Shown here piece by piece: positions 24,909-32,011 of a stretch of DNA of 33,119 nucleotides; the stretch's first letter is position 1, and every line of letters starts with the position of its first letter. The notes under the pieces are model-generated. The model made no database searches. It had not been told where the DNA came from and saw only the letters and a program-made list of their open reading frames with translations. Both the position numbers and the translations under genes were made by a program. The DNA is from Bacteroidales bacterium (lineage in GTDB: Bacteria; Bacteroidota; Bacteroidia; Bacteroidales; JAADGE01): positions 1 to 33,119 of the forward strand of contig JAIORQ010000067.1 in NCBI GenBank assembly GCA_021108035.1. The letters run 5' to 3'.

Positions 24909-26873
24909 ATGGGCGATAAGAATATATACATTAGAGATTATTATTTTCTTCAACGAGAGAAGGAAGAAAAAGATTTTGTTGAATTTTTAAATTCCAATAC
25001 AGATTTATTTAAGTTAGCAAATCCATATATCATACAAATCAAAGATTTTCTTTTTGAGAAAATTAAAAATAAACAACCTACAATAAATATTGAAATTTCT
25101 GATGATAAAGATGTTGCGTTTTTAATGCAAATTAAGCAGAATAAAGCTGTAAAAACCATTGATAATAATAAAATTAAAGAGCATTTATTTTCACTTACAA
25201 CACAAAAATTAATAAATAGGTTGTTTAAAAAAGATGGCTTTAATGATGAAAAATTTATCGTTCAAAATCATATACATAATTGGTTTGAATTGCTTTTAGC
25301 TAAATCAATAATTTCTGATGAACGTTTCTCAACGTATAACATATTGAAAAATGTAATTAGGCAAGCAGAAATGTTGCATAATTTTTACAATTATCTAATT
25401 GAGAATATTCCAATTAAGTGGATTAATAATGACAACCAAAATTGGATTGATGTCGATTTCAATAATCTATCAGAAGCAATTGACCCAATTATACGTTTTA
25501 ATGATTTCTTTATACAATATGAAGAAGCATTAAATAAATATGAAAATTTATCGCCTTTTAGTTATATTAATAAGACAACTGAAAACTCTGAATATACAAT
25601 GTTTTCAGAAGAATATAGATTTAGAAGTAATGTCTTATATAAGAAAGACCTACCAAAATGGATTAAATTTTGGGATAATCTAAAACTTCCAATATTACAA
25701 GATATTCCATTTTACTTTAAGACACCTCATGAGATTTTAATAATTACAGATGCAGTTATTAAGAATAAAGAAATATTAAAATCAAACATTTCTCATTTAG
25801 CCTGTATATTAGCAAAAACCTTTTTTGATAATACTTTAAAAATAACAGAAAATTTAATTTTCTATACAGATATTGAAAGGATAAAGTCTATTTCTAAATT
25901 TCAATATAACAAAGAATTAATAATAAAAGGGAAAGAATTAGCTATTAATTGGAACAATGAAAAAGTAAAACTATATAGTAGTTTTATGAGTAAGATAATA
26001 GACTTATTGAACTTTGAAGATATTGAAGAATGGGTTTTTAGTTATAAATATAGAACAACGCCTCAAAATGAATATACAGAAAGGTATAATTCAGAAATAG
26101 ATATACTTATTTCTTCATTTTCAAAAATTGTAGGTAATAATATTGAAATTAGAAGAAATTTCAACTTACAAAAATTTAATTTTTATGCAAATGTATTACG
26201 TAATACTAAAACTCATATTGAAGCAGAAGACCTACTAAATGAATTACTTTATTTTATAGACAACAATGATTTCTATTGGGATAATTCATTTGTAGAACCA
26301 TATTGGAAAACCTTTAAAAATATTGGTTATTTATTAAGTATTATTGAGAATTCAACAGAATTTGCAATTAGTAGTATGTTAAATAAAGTAAAAGTATTTT
26401 ATGAAGGCTGGAATATTAACAGTGTAGATTATAAAATAACCAAAAAAGAGATTTTTGTATTAAATGGACTTTTAATGCTTTTTGAGCATCCCGATGTATT
26501 TAAAAATAAAACACAAAAAAAAGAGTATTTTAAATTATTATTAAAACATATTGTAACTCAATACCGATTTTCAGGTTTTAATAATTCTGATTATATAATA
26601 AATATTGAGCTAATTTCATTAATTGTCAATCAAATATATAATGAAAAGAAACAATATTTTGAAAAAGAAATAATTGACAACATTGATAATATCGAAGATG
26701 TATTAAAAATATTTGGAGTTGATAAATATAAATTAGAAAAAAAATCATTAGAAAAACTAAAACCACGTATTGACAAAGAATTACTGATTTATAAAAGAAA
26801 AATAGACAGAAGAAATAATAAACAAGAAATTGAAAATATAGATATAATAACAGAAAAAATGGGATTAAAATAA
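24909..26873 (+). CDS. 654-residue protein of unknown function; third gene of PLD cassette
   Basis: The ATG is preceded by agagaagg, one of the few good Shine-Dalgarno sequences in the window, 11 bases after the PLD gene. The protein has no signal peptide or membrane segment. It is rich in Asn, Ile, Lys and Glu and looks almost wholly helical, as in HEAT- or TPR-like scaffolds, with a charged coil at the C-terminus (KLEKKSLEKLKPRIDKELLI). I see no Walker, HNH, PD-(D/E)xK, HEPN, TIR or protease motif. Hand counts in two 60-base stretches (25021-25080, 26341-26400) give 12 G+C each, against 18 and 20 in stretches of miaA (28681-28740) and pbpC (22021-22080). The composition suggests recent acquisition. 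A sensor or scaffold role for the PLD pair is a guess. Confidence 0.75.
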   Translation: MGDKNIYIRDYYFLQREKEEKDFVEFLNSNTDLFKLANPYIIQIKDFLFEKIKNKQPTINIEISDDKDVAFLMQIKQNKAVKTIDNNKIKEHLFSLTTQKLINRLFKKDGFNDEKFIVQNHIHNWFELLLAKSIISDERFSTYNILKNVIRQAEMLHNFYNYLIENIPIKWINNDNQNWIDVDFNNLSEAIDPIIRFNDFFIQYEEALNKYENLSPFSYINKTTENSEYTMFSEEYRFRSNVLYKKDLPKWIKFWDNLKLPILQDIPFYFKTPHEILIITDAVIKNKEILKSNISHLACILAKTFFDNTLKITENLIFYTDIERIKSISKFQYNKELIIKGKELAINWNNEKVKLYSSFMSKIIDLLNFEDIEEWVFSYKYRTTPQNEYTERYNSEIDILISSFSKIVGNNIEIRRNFNLQKFNFYANVLRNTKTHIEAEDLLNELLYFIDNNDFYWDNSFVEPYWKTFKNIGYLLSIIENSTEFAISSMLNKVKVFYEGWNINSVDYKITKKEIFVLNGLLMLFEHPDVFKNKTQKKEYFKLLLKHIVTQYRFSGFNNSDYIINIELISLIVNQIYNEKKQYFEKEIIDNIDNIEDVLKIFGVDKYKLEKKSLEKLKPRIDKELLIYKRKIDRRNNKQEIENIDIITEKMGLK

Positions 26874-27007
26874 AACACGACTGCAGAATAATGTATATAA
26901 GTCATTGAGCAGACGGTGATTAAATTGAATATTATGAATATAAATAAACAGAGTAGTAAATTGAAAGGTTTGTGCTATAAAATGCCCAATGCCTTATATA
27001 CTTATCG

Positions 27008-27481
27008 TTAAAATCTCATCTTCTTCAACCTGTCCATCTCTCGTTTATCATCTTTTTGTTTTAAGTCTTCTCTTTTATCATGATATTTTTTACCTCTTGC
27101 TATGGCAAATTCTAATTTGGCTAAACCTTTGTCATTGATAAACAGTCGGGTAGGCACAATGGTTAACGAACTTGCAATTACTTTTTTTGCTATTTTATCA
27201 ATTTCTTTTCTGTTTAAAAGAAGTTTTCTGTTTCGTTTAGGTTCATGGTTTGAACAAGTTCCGTGAGAATATTCTGAAATATGCATTTTTACCCAAAGTT
27301 CAAAAACATTCGGTCTGTTTACCATAGGAAGCAACACACAAAATGAATCGTTGATGCTTGCCTTTCCGTTGCGAACAGCTTTTATTTCAGTTCCGTATAA
27401 TTGAATACCGGCAATGAATTTATCAAGTAATTCATAATCTCTTCTTGCTTTCTTATTCTTTATGTTCAATACATTTGACAT
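27008..27481 (-). CDS. smpB: SsrA-binding protein SmpB
   Basis: This 157-residue RNA-binding protein escorts tmRNA to stalled ribosomes for trans-translation. It has the SmpB core: VLNIKNKKARRDYELLDKF, then AGIQLYGTEIKAVRNGKASI, WVKMHISEYSHG, then KRKLLLNRKEI, and FINDKGLAKLEFAIARGKK, ending with the lysine-rich tail KYHDKREDLKQKDDKREMDR that enters the mRNA channel. I choose the ATG at 27481; a TTG three codons upstream is unlikely. A TAAATTTG box ends only 6 bases before this ATG, so the message may be leaderless. No ssrA gene is visible in the window. It is transcribed toward the PLD cassette, whose last gene ends 134 bases away. Confidence 0.96.
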   Translation of the reverse strand: MSNVLNIKNKKARRDYELLDKFIAGIQLYGTEIKAVRNGKASINDSFCVLLPMVNRPNVFELWVKMHISEYSHGTCSNHEPKRNRKLLLNRKEIDKIAKKVIASSLTIVPTRLFINDKGLAKLEFAIARGKKYHDKREDLKQKDDKREMDRLKKMRF

Positions 27482-27487
27482 AGCGTG

Positions 27488-27495
27488 CAAATTTA
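27488..27495 (-). promoter_or_regulatory. -7 box (TAAATTTG) directly before smpB
   Basis: A perfect TAnnTTTG match on the minus strand, ending 6 bases before the smpB ATG. The same TAAATTTG octamer lies at a similar distance (11 bases) from the mature 5' end of tRNA-Pro, which supports it as a functional box. Confidence 0.55.
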
Positions 27496-27548
27496 TAATT
27501 ATATTCGTAATCTTCGGAATAAAAAATTTGAAAAGGGAATTTTTAGGT

Positions 27549-27932
27549 TTAGATAATCAAATTTATATTTTCGTTTTTGCAAACTTCATTAAAATCGTTA
27601 TCCAATGAAAGAATGTTTGGAATTTTATGAAATGTGCAAGTGGCTGCAATTATGGCATCATTAGGTTTCATATTGTATTTTTGCATATAATCGTATGCAA
27701 TTTTTACAACTTCATTTCCTATCTGCAGAATAATAAAGCCACTTAAAATATCAATAATTTGCAGGATATCACAATGCAATTTTTTCTTAAGAATATATGC
27801 AACTTCACTTACTATTATAGGATTTATACAAATAAAGCAATCTTTTTTGAGTTTCTCCAATAAACTAACAGCATCAGAATTTTCTTTGAAACTTTCTATT
27901 ATAATATTACTGTCAATAAGATGTTTTTTCAT
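27549..27932 (-). CDS. VapC-type PIN domain ribonuclease toxin
   Basis: I take the ATG at 27932 (127 residues), which directly follows the antitoxin stop; the longer open frame to 27983 adds a non-PIN leader. The PIN signature is complete: KKHLIDSNIIIE with the first Asp (Asp7), NPIIVSEVAYIL with Glu, KPNDAIIAATC with Asp, and ILSLDNDF with the last Asp. These four acidic residues bind the metal of a VapC-like site-specific RNase. The upstream small gene ends 1 base before this start, a typical antitoxin-toxin operon order. Target RNAs cannot be predicted from the sequence. Confidence 0.88.
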   Translation of the reverse strand: MKKHLIDSNIIIESFKENSDAVSLLEKLKKDCFICINPIIVSEVAYILKKKLHCDILQIIDILSGFIILQIGNEVVKIAYDYMQKYNMKPNDAIIAATCTFHKIPNILSLDNDFNEVCKNENINLII

Positions 27933-27933
27933 A

Positions 27934-28215
27934 TTAATCTTCTTGCAAATATATATCTTCCTCAGAAATGTCAGATAAATCAATATCTTTCAGAATTCCT
28001 TTGTATTTTAAAAGATTTTTAATACCCGGATGTATTTCTTCTTCAACATTATCAGTTTTATTTTCAGGAATATTATATTCTTTAGGTTCAGCTGTATGAA
28101 CAAAAACATTAATGTTATACTTTGTATTTGCAATTTTCAACATACGAAAAAACAAATCTTGAAATTCCTGTTTCTTCATTTTCTTTGTTTCTGATATTAT
28201 TTGTTGAATTGTCAT
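27934..28215 (-). CDS. antitoxin-like small protein preceding VapC
   Basis: This 93-residue protein starts from the ATG at 28215 (TTG at 28224 is in frame but less likely). The N-terminal 45 residues are amphipathic helices with basic residues (MTIQQIISETKKMKKQEFQD, then LFFRMLKIAN). A middle region is less ordered (VFVHTAEPKEYNIPENKTD). The acidic tail (DIDLSDISEEDIYLQED) could wrap around and mask a basic toxin groove, as antitoxin tails do. It does not show a clear AbrB, RHH, Phd or HTH pattern to my eye. Its place directly before the PIN gene argues strongly for antitoxin function. A TATATTTG box at 28243-28250 precedes it. Confidence 0.75.
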   Translation of the reverse strand: MTIQQIISETKKMKKQEFQDLFFRMLKIANTKYNINVFVHTAEPKEYNIPENKTDNVEEEIHPGIKNLLKYKGILKDIDLSDISEEDIYLQED

Positions 28216-28242
28216 CTTATTCAATATTTCAAATTATTTATA

Positions 28243-28250
28243 CAAATATA
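28243..28250 (-). promoter_or_regulatory. -7 box (TATATTTG) of the VapC operon
   Basis: A TAnnTTTG match on the minus strand 27 bases upstream of the antitoxin ATG. No -33 TTG at standard spacing is visible. Confidence 0.5.
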
Positions 28251-28338
28251 CGATTTTTTTAATTGTAATTGTGGCTTATTATTTAATTTTATGCCATTAA
28301 TATCAGCAATAATATAGCAATTCAGATTTCTTAAAAAT

Positions 28339-28353
28339 CGCATGATTAATGCG
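28339..28353. repeat. small hairpin upstream of miaA (cgcat-gatta-atgcg)
   Basis: A 5-bp GC-rich stem with a 5-base loop lies 11 bases before the miaA ATG. In size and shape it resembles the outer gtcgcatagcgac palindrome of REP cluster 1. It may be a REP remnant, or it may influence initiation of translation. Confidence 0.4.
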
Positions 28354-28364
28354 GACTTGAATTT

Positions 28365-29288
28365 ATGAAAGAATCAAAATATGATATATTAACAATTACC
28401 GGAGCAACTGCCGGGGGAAAAACTTCTCTGGCAGCACATTTAGCTTATGAAACAGACGGTGAAATTATCAGTGCAGATTCTCGCCAAGTTTACAGAGGAA
28501 TGGATATCGGAACAGGAAAAGATATTGATGATTATATTGTAAATTCTAAAAAAATACCTTATCATTTGATTGATATTGCAGATGCCGGATATAAATATAA
28601 TGTCTTTGAGTTTCAAAATGATTTTTTGAAAGTTTATAATGATATAAATGAAAGAGGAAAATTTCCGATTCTTTGCGGCGGAACGGGAATGTATATTGAT
28701 GCTGTATTAAAAGGATATAAATTAATTAATGTTCCGGTTGATGAAATATTAAAAAAAGAATTAGAATTAAAGTCAGATGAAGAATTAATTAAAATTCTGT
28801 CTGCGAACAAAGAACTTCATAACAGAAGTGATACTTCAAACAGAAAGCGTTTGATAAGAGCCGTTGAAATTGCATTGTTTTATGAAGCAAATCCTGATTA
28901 TGATTATTCTTTTCCTGAAATAAACAGTTTAATAATTCAAGTTGTTTTTGACAGAAACTCAAGACGTAAAAGAATTAGCCAAAGACTAAAGGAACGATTG
29001 CAAAACGGTATGATTGAGGAAGTTGAAAGCTTAATAAATAAAGATGTTTCTGTTGAAACTTTAAAGTATTACGGTTTGGAATATAAATTTATTACAGAGC
29101 ATATTCTCGGAGAGCTTTCTTATGATGAAATGTTTAAGAAGTTAGAAATTGCAATTCATCAGTTTTCAAAAAGGCAAATGACTTGGTTTCGGAAAATGGA
29201 AAAAAGCGGATTTAAGATTCATAAAATTGACGGTTATTTATTGCCGAATGAAAAAATTAAAAAAATAAAGGAATTATTATATAATTGA
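28365..29288 (+). CDS. miaA: tRNA dimethylallyltransferase MiaA
   Basis: This 307-residue enzyme transfers dimethylallyl from DMAPP to N6 of A37 in tRNAs reading codons that start with U. The P-loop-like ITGATAGGKTS (Gly13-Thr20) departs slightly from the common GPTASGKT. The hallmark ISADSRQVYRGMDIGTGKD follows, then PYHLIDIAD, PILCGGTGMYIDAVLKG, and the C-terminal KEDL-like region with LKYYGLEYKF and FSKRQMTWFRK, which binds tRNA. The length is normal. A 5-bp hairpin lies just before the ATG. It is divergent from the VapC operon and followed by an octamer array and zupT, probably with a separate promoter. Confidence 0.97.
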   Translation: MKESKYDILTITGATAGGKTSLAAHLAYETDGEIISADSRQVYRGMDIGTGKDIDDYIVNSKKIPYHLIDIADAGYKYNVFEFQNDFLKVYNDINERGKFPILCGGTGMYIDAVLKGYKLINVPVDEILKKELELKSDEELIKILSANKELHNRSDTSNRKRLIRAVEIALFYEANPDYDYSFPEINSLIIQVVFDRNSRRKRISQRLKERLQNGMIEEVESLINKDVSVETLKYYGLEYKFITEHILGELSYDEMFKKLEIAIHQFSKRQMTWFRKMEKSGFKIHKIDGYLLPNEKIKKIKELLYN

Positions 29289-29308
29289 TACTTTTGTAAT
29301 ATAGTATT

Positions 29309-29332
29309 GTCGCATTTAATCATTTTAGCATT
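29309..29332. repeat. 8-base micro-array (gtcgcatt/taatcatt/ttagcatt)
   Basis: Three octamers in register lie between miaA and zupT, using units also seen at 17753-17784 and 18867-18898. Confidence 0.65.
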
Positions 29333-29381
29333 TGTAAATATTCCGTTAAAATTTGTGGGGAGAACAGAAAAGTCAAAATAG

Positions 29382-30197
29382 ATGGTGAGTACAGAAGTTA
29401 TAATACAAGCATTTTTATTAACACTTTTTGCCGGATTGGCAACAGGAATTGGAAGTGCATTAGCCTTTTTTGCAAAACGTACAAACACTAAATTTTTATC
29501 AATTTCACTTGGTTTTTCTGCCGGGGTTATGATATATGTTTCAATGATTGAAATATTCGGAAAAGCGCAAGACAGTTTAGTTGGGGTTTATGGTGATAAA
29601 ACAGGGAATTGGTATACGATATTAGGTTTTTTCGGAGGTATGTTTATTATTGCTGTTATTGATAAGTTGATTCCGGAGTTTCAAAATCCTCATGAAGTTC
29701 ACAAAATTGAAGATATTGAAAGTAGAGTAGAATCCGCAAAAAAAAGAAAACTTCTCAAGATGGGTGTTGTTTCAGCTATTGCAATTGCTGTTCACAATTT
29801 CCCTGAAGGACTGGCAACTTTTACAGCTGCATTAACTGATCCTGCTTTGGGAATTGCAATCGCTGTTGCAATTGCCATACATAATATTCCGGAAGGTATA
29901 GCTGTATCAATACCATTATATTATGCAACCGGCAGTAAAAAGAAAGCGTTTTTATACTCGTTTTTGTCCGGATTAGCCGAACCGGTTGGTGCTCTTATCG
30001 GATTTTTGATTTTAATGCCGTTTTTAAATGATACGATTTTTGGTTTGTTATTTGCCGCAGTTGCCGGTATTATGGTCTTTATTTCACTTGATGAATTATT
30101 ACCGACTGCAAGAGAATACGGAGAAGCCCATTTATCAATTTATGGTTTAATTGCAGGAATGGTTGTAATGGCAATTAGTTTAATATTATTTATGTAA
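29382..30197 (+). CDS. zupT: ZIP-family metal permease ZupT
   Basis: This 271-residue inner-membrane protein is predicted to have eight helices. It imports Zn(II) and other divalent metals such as Fe(II) and Mn(II). The core has [14 protein letters not shown] in helix 4 and [15 protein letters not shown] in helix 5; the paired His/Asn/Pro/Glu motifs form the binuclear metal site of ZIP proteins and identify the ZupT subgroup. The N-terminal [19 protein letters not shown] and the segment [14 protein letters not shown] are also typical. The cytoplasmic loop after helix 3 is short and charged ([19 protein letters not shown]). A HupE/UreJ-type gene follows 9 bases after its stop, so the two are likely one operon. 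Confidence 0.95.
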   Translation: MVSTEVIIQAFLLTLFAGLATGIGSALAFFAKRTNTKFLSISLGFSAGVMIYVSMIEIFGKAQDSLVGVYGDKTGNWYTILGFFGGMFIIAVIDKLIPEFQNPHEVHKIEDIESRVESAKKRKLLKMGVVSAIAIAVHNFPEGLATFTAALTDPALGIAIAVAIAIHNIPEGIAVSIPLYYATGSKKKAFLYSFLSGLAEPVGALIGFLILMPFLNDTIFGLLFAAVAGIMVFISLDELLPTAREYGEAHLSIYGLIAGMVVMAISLILFM

Positions 30198-30206
30198 TCT
30201 TACAAA

Positions 30207-30785
30207 ATGTTTTCTCTTTATTTTTCTTTGGGTTTTGAACATATTTCTGACCTTACCGGTTATGATCATATCCTTTTTCTTATTGCAATTTGTGCTGTAT
30301 ATTTACTAAAGGATTGGAAAAAAGTTTTGGTTTTAGTTACAGCTTTTACAATTGGCCATTCTGTTACTTTAGCACTGGCTACAATGCATATTGTAAATGT
30401 TTCCTCTGAATTTATTGAATTCCTGATTCCCTTAACTATATTAACATCTGCATTTTTTGTTTTTTTTGACAGATCTGATGAATTTTCAAAAAGGCATCAT
30501 ATTTTTAAATATTTTGCAGCAATGTTTTTCGGTTTAATCCATGGTTTGGGATTCTCAAATTACTTGAGAGCCATATTGGGGAAAGAAGAAAATATTTTAT
30601 TGCCTTTATTTTCATTTAATATTGGCCTTGAAATCGGTCAAATATTAATTGTCTTAATATATTTATTGATTGCTGCTGTTATTGTTAATGTTTTTAAAGT
30701 AAAAAAAAGAGAGTTTGTATTGATAATGGCAGGTGCTGTTGCAGGAATTGCACTAATTATGACAATTGAAAGATTTCCGTATTAA
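30207..30785 (+). CDS. HupE/UreJ-family membrane protein, probable metal permease
   Basis: This 192-residue protein has about six membrane helices. HupE/UreJ family features are the N-terminal LTGYDHILFLIAICA (Asp-His motif), VTAFTIGHSVTLALA (His in helix 2), and FFGLIHGLGFSNYL (His in helix 4). In HupE these His and Asp residues carry Ni(II); family members are nickel, cobalt or copper permeases. No hydrogenase or urease genes are in the window, so the metal is not set by context. Its place 9 bases after zupT suggests joint metal uptake. The family members have a cleaved N-terminus in some species; none is clear here. The stop codon lies beside the terminator of the oppositely transcribed tRNA-Leu. 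Confidence 0.88.
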   Translation: MFSLYFSLGFEHISDLTGYDHILFLIAICAVYLLKDWKKVLVLVTAFTIGHSVTLALATMHIVNVSSEFIEFLIPLTILTSAFFVFFDRSDEFSKRHHIFKYFAAMFFGLIHGLGFSNYLRAILGKEENILLPLFSFNIGLEIGQILIVLIYLLIAAVIVNVFKVKKREFVLIMAGAVAGIALIMTIERFPY

Positions 30786-30811
30786 AAAAAGCAGCCTTTA
30801 AAAGACTGCTT
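30784..30811 (-). terminator. terminator of tRNA-Leu, shared with the end of the HupE-type gene
   Basis: Arms aagcag (30789-30794) and ctgctt (30806-30811), with inner pairing of cttt and aaag, form a hairpin. On the minus strand it is followed by a T-run (plus-strand A-run 30784-30790). It begins 12 bases beyond the tRNA-Leu 3' end. Confidence 0.75.
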
Positions 30812-30822
30812 CAGTTCATTAG

Positions 30823-30907
30823 TGCCCGGAACAAGAATCGAACTTGCACTCCGAAGAACGGAACATGGCCCTCAACCATGCGCGTCTACCAATTCCGCCA
30901 TCCGGGC
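30823..30907 (-). tRNA. tRNA-Leu (anticodon GAG)
   Basis: On the minus strand the acceptor arms gcccgga and tccgggc pair fully, with discriminator A. The D-arm tggtagacgcgc, an anticodon stem catgg/ccatg with loop ttGAGgg, a long variable arm (tccg/cgga) and a T-loop gttcgattc fit class II tRNA-Leu. CCA is not encoded. It reads CUU/CUC codons. Confidence 0.96.
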
Positions 30908-30922
30908 TTTTTATTAGGTTTG

Positions 30923-30930
30923 CAAAATTA
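30923..30930 (-). promoter_or_regulatory. -7 box (TAATTTTG) of tRNA-Leu
   Basis: A TAnnTTTG match on the minus strand ending 15 bases before the mature tRNA 5' end, a natural distance for a tRNA promoter. Confidence 0.55.
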
Positions 30931-30978
30931 GTTTATTTTTTTCTTTGCGGAAAAGAAAATTACACTTTTATTGCTAAA

Positions 30979-31218
30979 TTATGTGTTATATTTTTTTCTT
31001 AATAATTCTAATGCTTCAGTCTTAGTTAGTTCAGCAAGTTTTTGTGCAGGTGCAATATGCTCATCGCAAAACCAAAAAGCATTGGGAGGATGACCAACCA
31101 TACCTTTCTGTTTTAACCTTTCGTTTTGTTTTTTATCTTCAGGTGTTTCAGAGAAATATACTAAACCTCCGCCGGCTAAAAAACGTTTATCGCATATGGT
31201 GCATTCAGGTGGTTTCAT
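30979..31218 (-). CDS. small Cys/His (zinc-ribbon-like) protein of unknown function
   Basis: I choose the ATG at 31218, giving 79 residues that start MKPPECTIC; the longer frame to 31272 adds an AT-rich non-conserved leader. Two possible ligand pairs stand out: CTIC (Cys6, Cys9) and FCDEH (Cys51, His54), an arrangement of the CxxC...CxxH type that can bind one zinc. Between them lie GGGLVYFSETPEDKK and a charged helix, and the C-terminus is a helix (PAQKLAELTKTEALELLRKK). I do not recognise a named family. It is likely a small structural-zinc or nucleic-acid-binding protein. It is cytoplasmic, with no signal peptide from this start, and shares orientation with the upstream DUF1573 gene. Confidence 0.7.
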   Translation of the reverse strand: MKPPECTICDKRFLAGGGLVYFSETPEDKKQNERLKQKGMVGHPPNAFWFCDEHIAPAQKLAELTKTEALELLRKKYNT

Positions 31219-31306
31219 GTTTTCAGATTCAGAAGTATTAAACAAAAAACAGTAAATATAAATGCTTAGCACTCATATTCACTGTTTTGAAATAGTTGAA
31301 AATAAT

Positions 31307-31729
31307 TTATTTTACTTCACCAGCAACCGTAAAAGAAATTTCTTTTGTAGTTATCATACCGGGTTCTTTTTGTTGAGTAGTAATAATAATCATTTCAGCA
31401 AATTTTCCTTTCACTTGAATTGTAGGATCAACTGTAATAATAATTATTCCTTCTTTACCTTTCGGAATGTGCATGTTCATAACTGTAACTCCAATTTTTT
31501 CAGGAATTTTAATGTCAGTAATGTGCATAGTAGTAGTTCCGGTATTTTTAATCTTAAAATTGTAAGATTGAACAGCTCCGCTTACTTTACCAAAGTTATG
31601 ACTGTGAGCCGGATTTCCTCCTCTAACATTACCGAACATAGGTGCCTCGCCCGGTTCAACTTGTCCGTAACCCATAAATGTAAATGCAAATACGGCTACA
31701 AACAGCATAATTAATTTCTGTAATTTCAT
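31307..31729 (-). CDS. DUF1573 domain exported protein
   Basis: This 140-residue protein has a signal peptide (residues 1-22, hydrophobic LIMLFVAVFAFTFMGYG then Q). A single DUF1573 Ig-like domain follows: a HSHNFGKVSGAVQSYNFKIK segment, then NTGTTTMHITDIKIPEKIG, then KGKEGIIIITVDPTIQVKGK, ending EISFTVAGEVK. Such domains are very common in Bacteroidetes envelope proteins and occur alone or in repeats. Their function is mostly structural or unknown. One domain alone matches the typical short form. It is divergent from the exonuclease gene across a 282-base AT-rich intergenic region, where I see no other gene. Confidence 0.9.
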   Translation of the reverse strand: MKLQKLIMLFVAVFAFTFMGYGQVEPGEAPMFGNVRGGNPAHSHNFGKVSGAVQSYNFKIKNTGTTTMHITDIKIPEKIGVTVMNMHIPKGKEGIIIITVDPTIQVKGKFAEMIIITTQQKEPGMITTKEISFTVAGEVK

Positions 31730-31962
31730 GATTTAATAAATTTTAGTTAATAAAATAGTTTTCTGAATTTTATATAATGATGACAAGTTACATAAATTTC
31801 CATAAAATTAATAATTTTTTTTATAAAATCAACCAAGTCAAACATTTTATAACAATTTTAAAAACCGTAAATTAATTGATTTTATTGTTTATTATGTAAA
31901 AATCTTGATGAATACCTTAATTTATTTGATAATTAACAATTTTTTTGAAAATTTACCAATTC

Positions 31963-31993
31963 TTGCCTTAATACAAATTAAACATTAAATTTG
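31963..31993 (+). promoter_or_regulatory. Bacteroidetes promoter (TTG-N20-TAAATTTG)
   Basis: TTG at 31963-31965 and TAAATTTG at 31986-31993, with 20 bases between, match the full -33/-7 consensus. It is one of the two full matches in the window. The ATG of the exonuclease gene lies 18 bases downstream of the box. Confidence 0.8.
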
Positions 31994-32011
31994 TGAAAAA
32001 ACAATATTATA

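Noticed and set aside
22720-26900. ctgcag-containing sequences on both sides of the PLD cassette (about 22731 and 26883) as attachment sites or direct repeats
   Set aside because: Only six to seven bases match (ctgcag with little flanking identity), too short to separate from chance.
31262-31714. 150-codon plus-strand open frame antisense to the DUF1573 gene
   Set aside because: Its product is low-complexity Asn/Ser/Phe-rich sequence, a mirror of the codon bias of the real minus-strand gene with a signal peptide and known domain.
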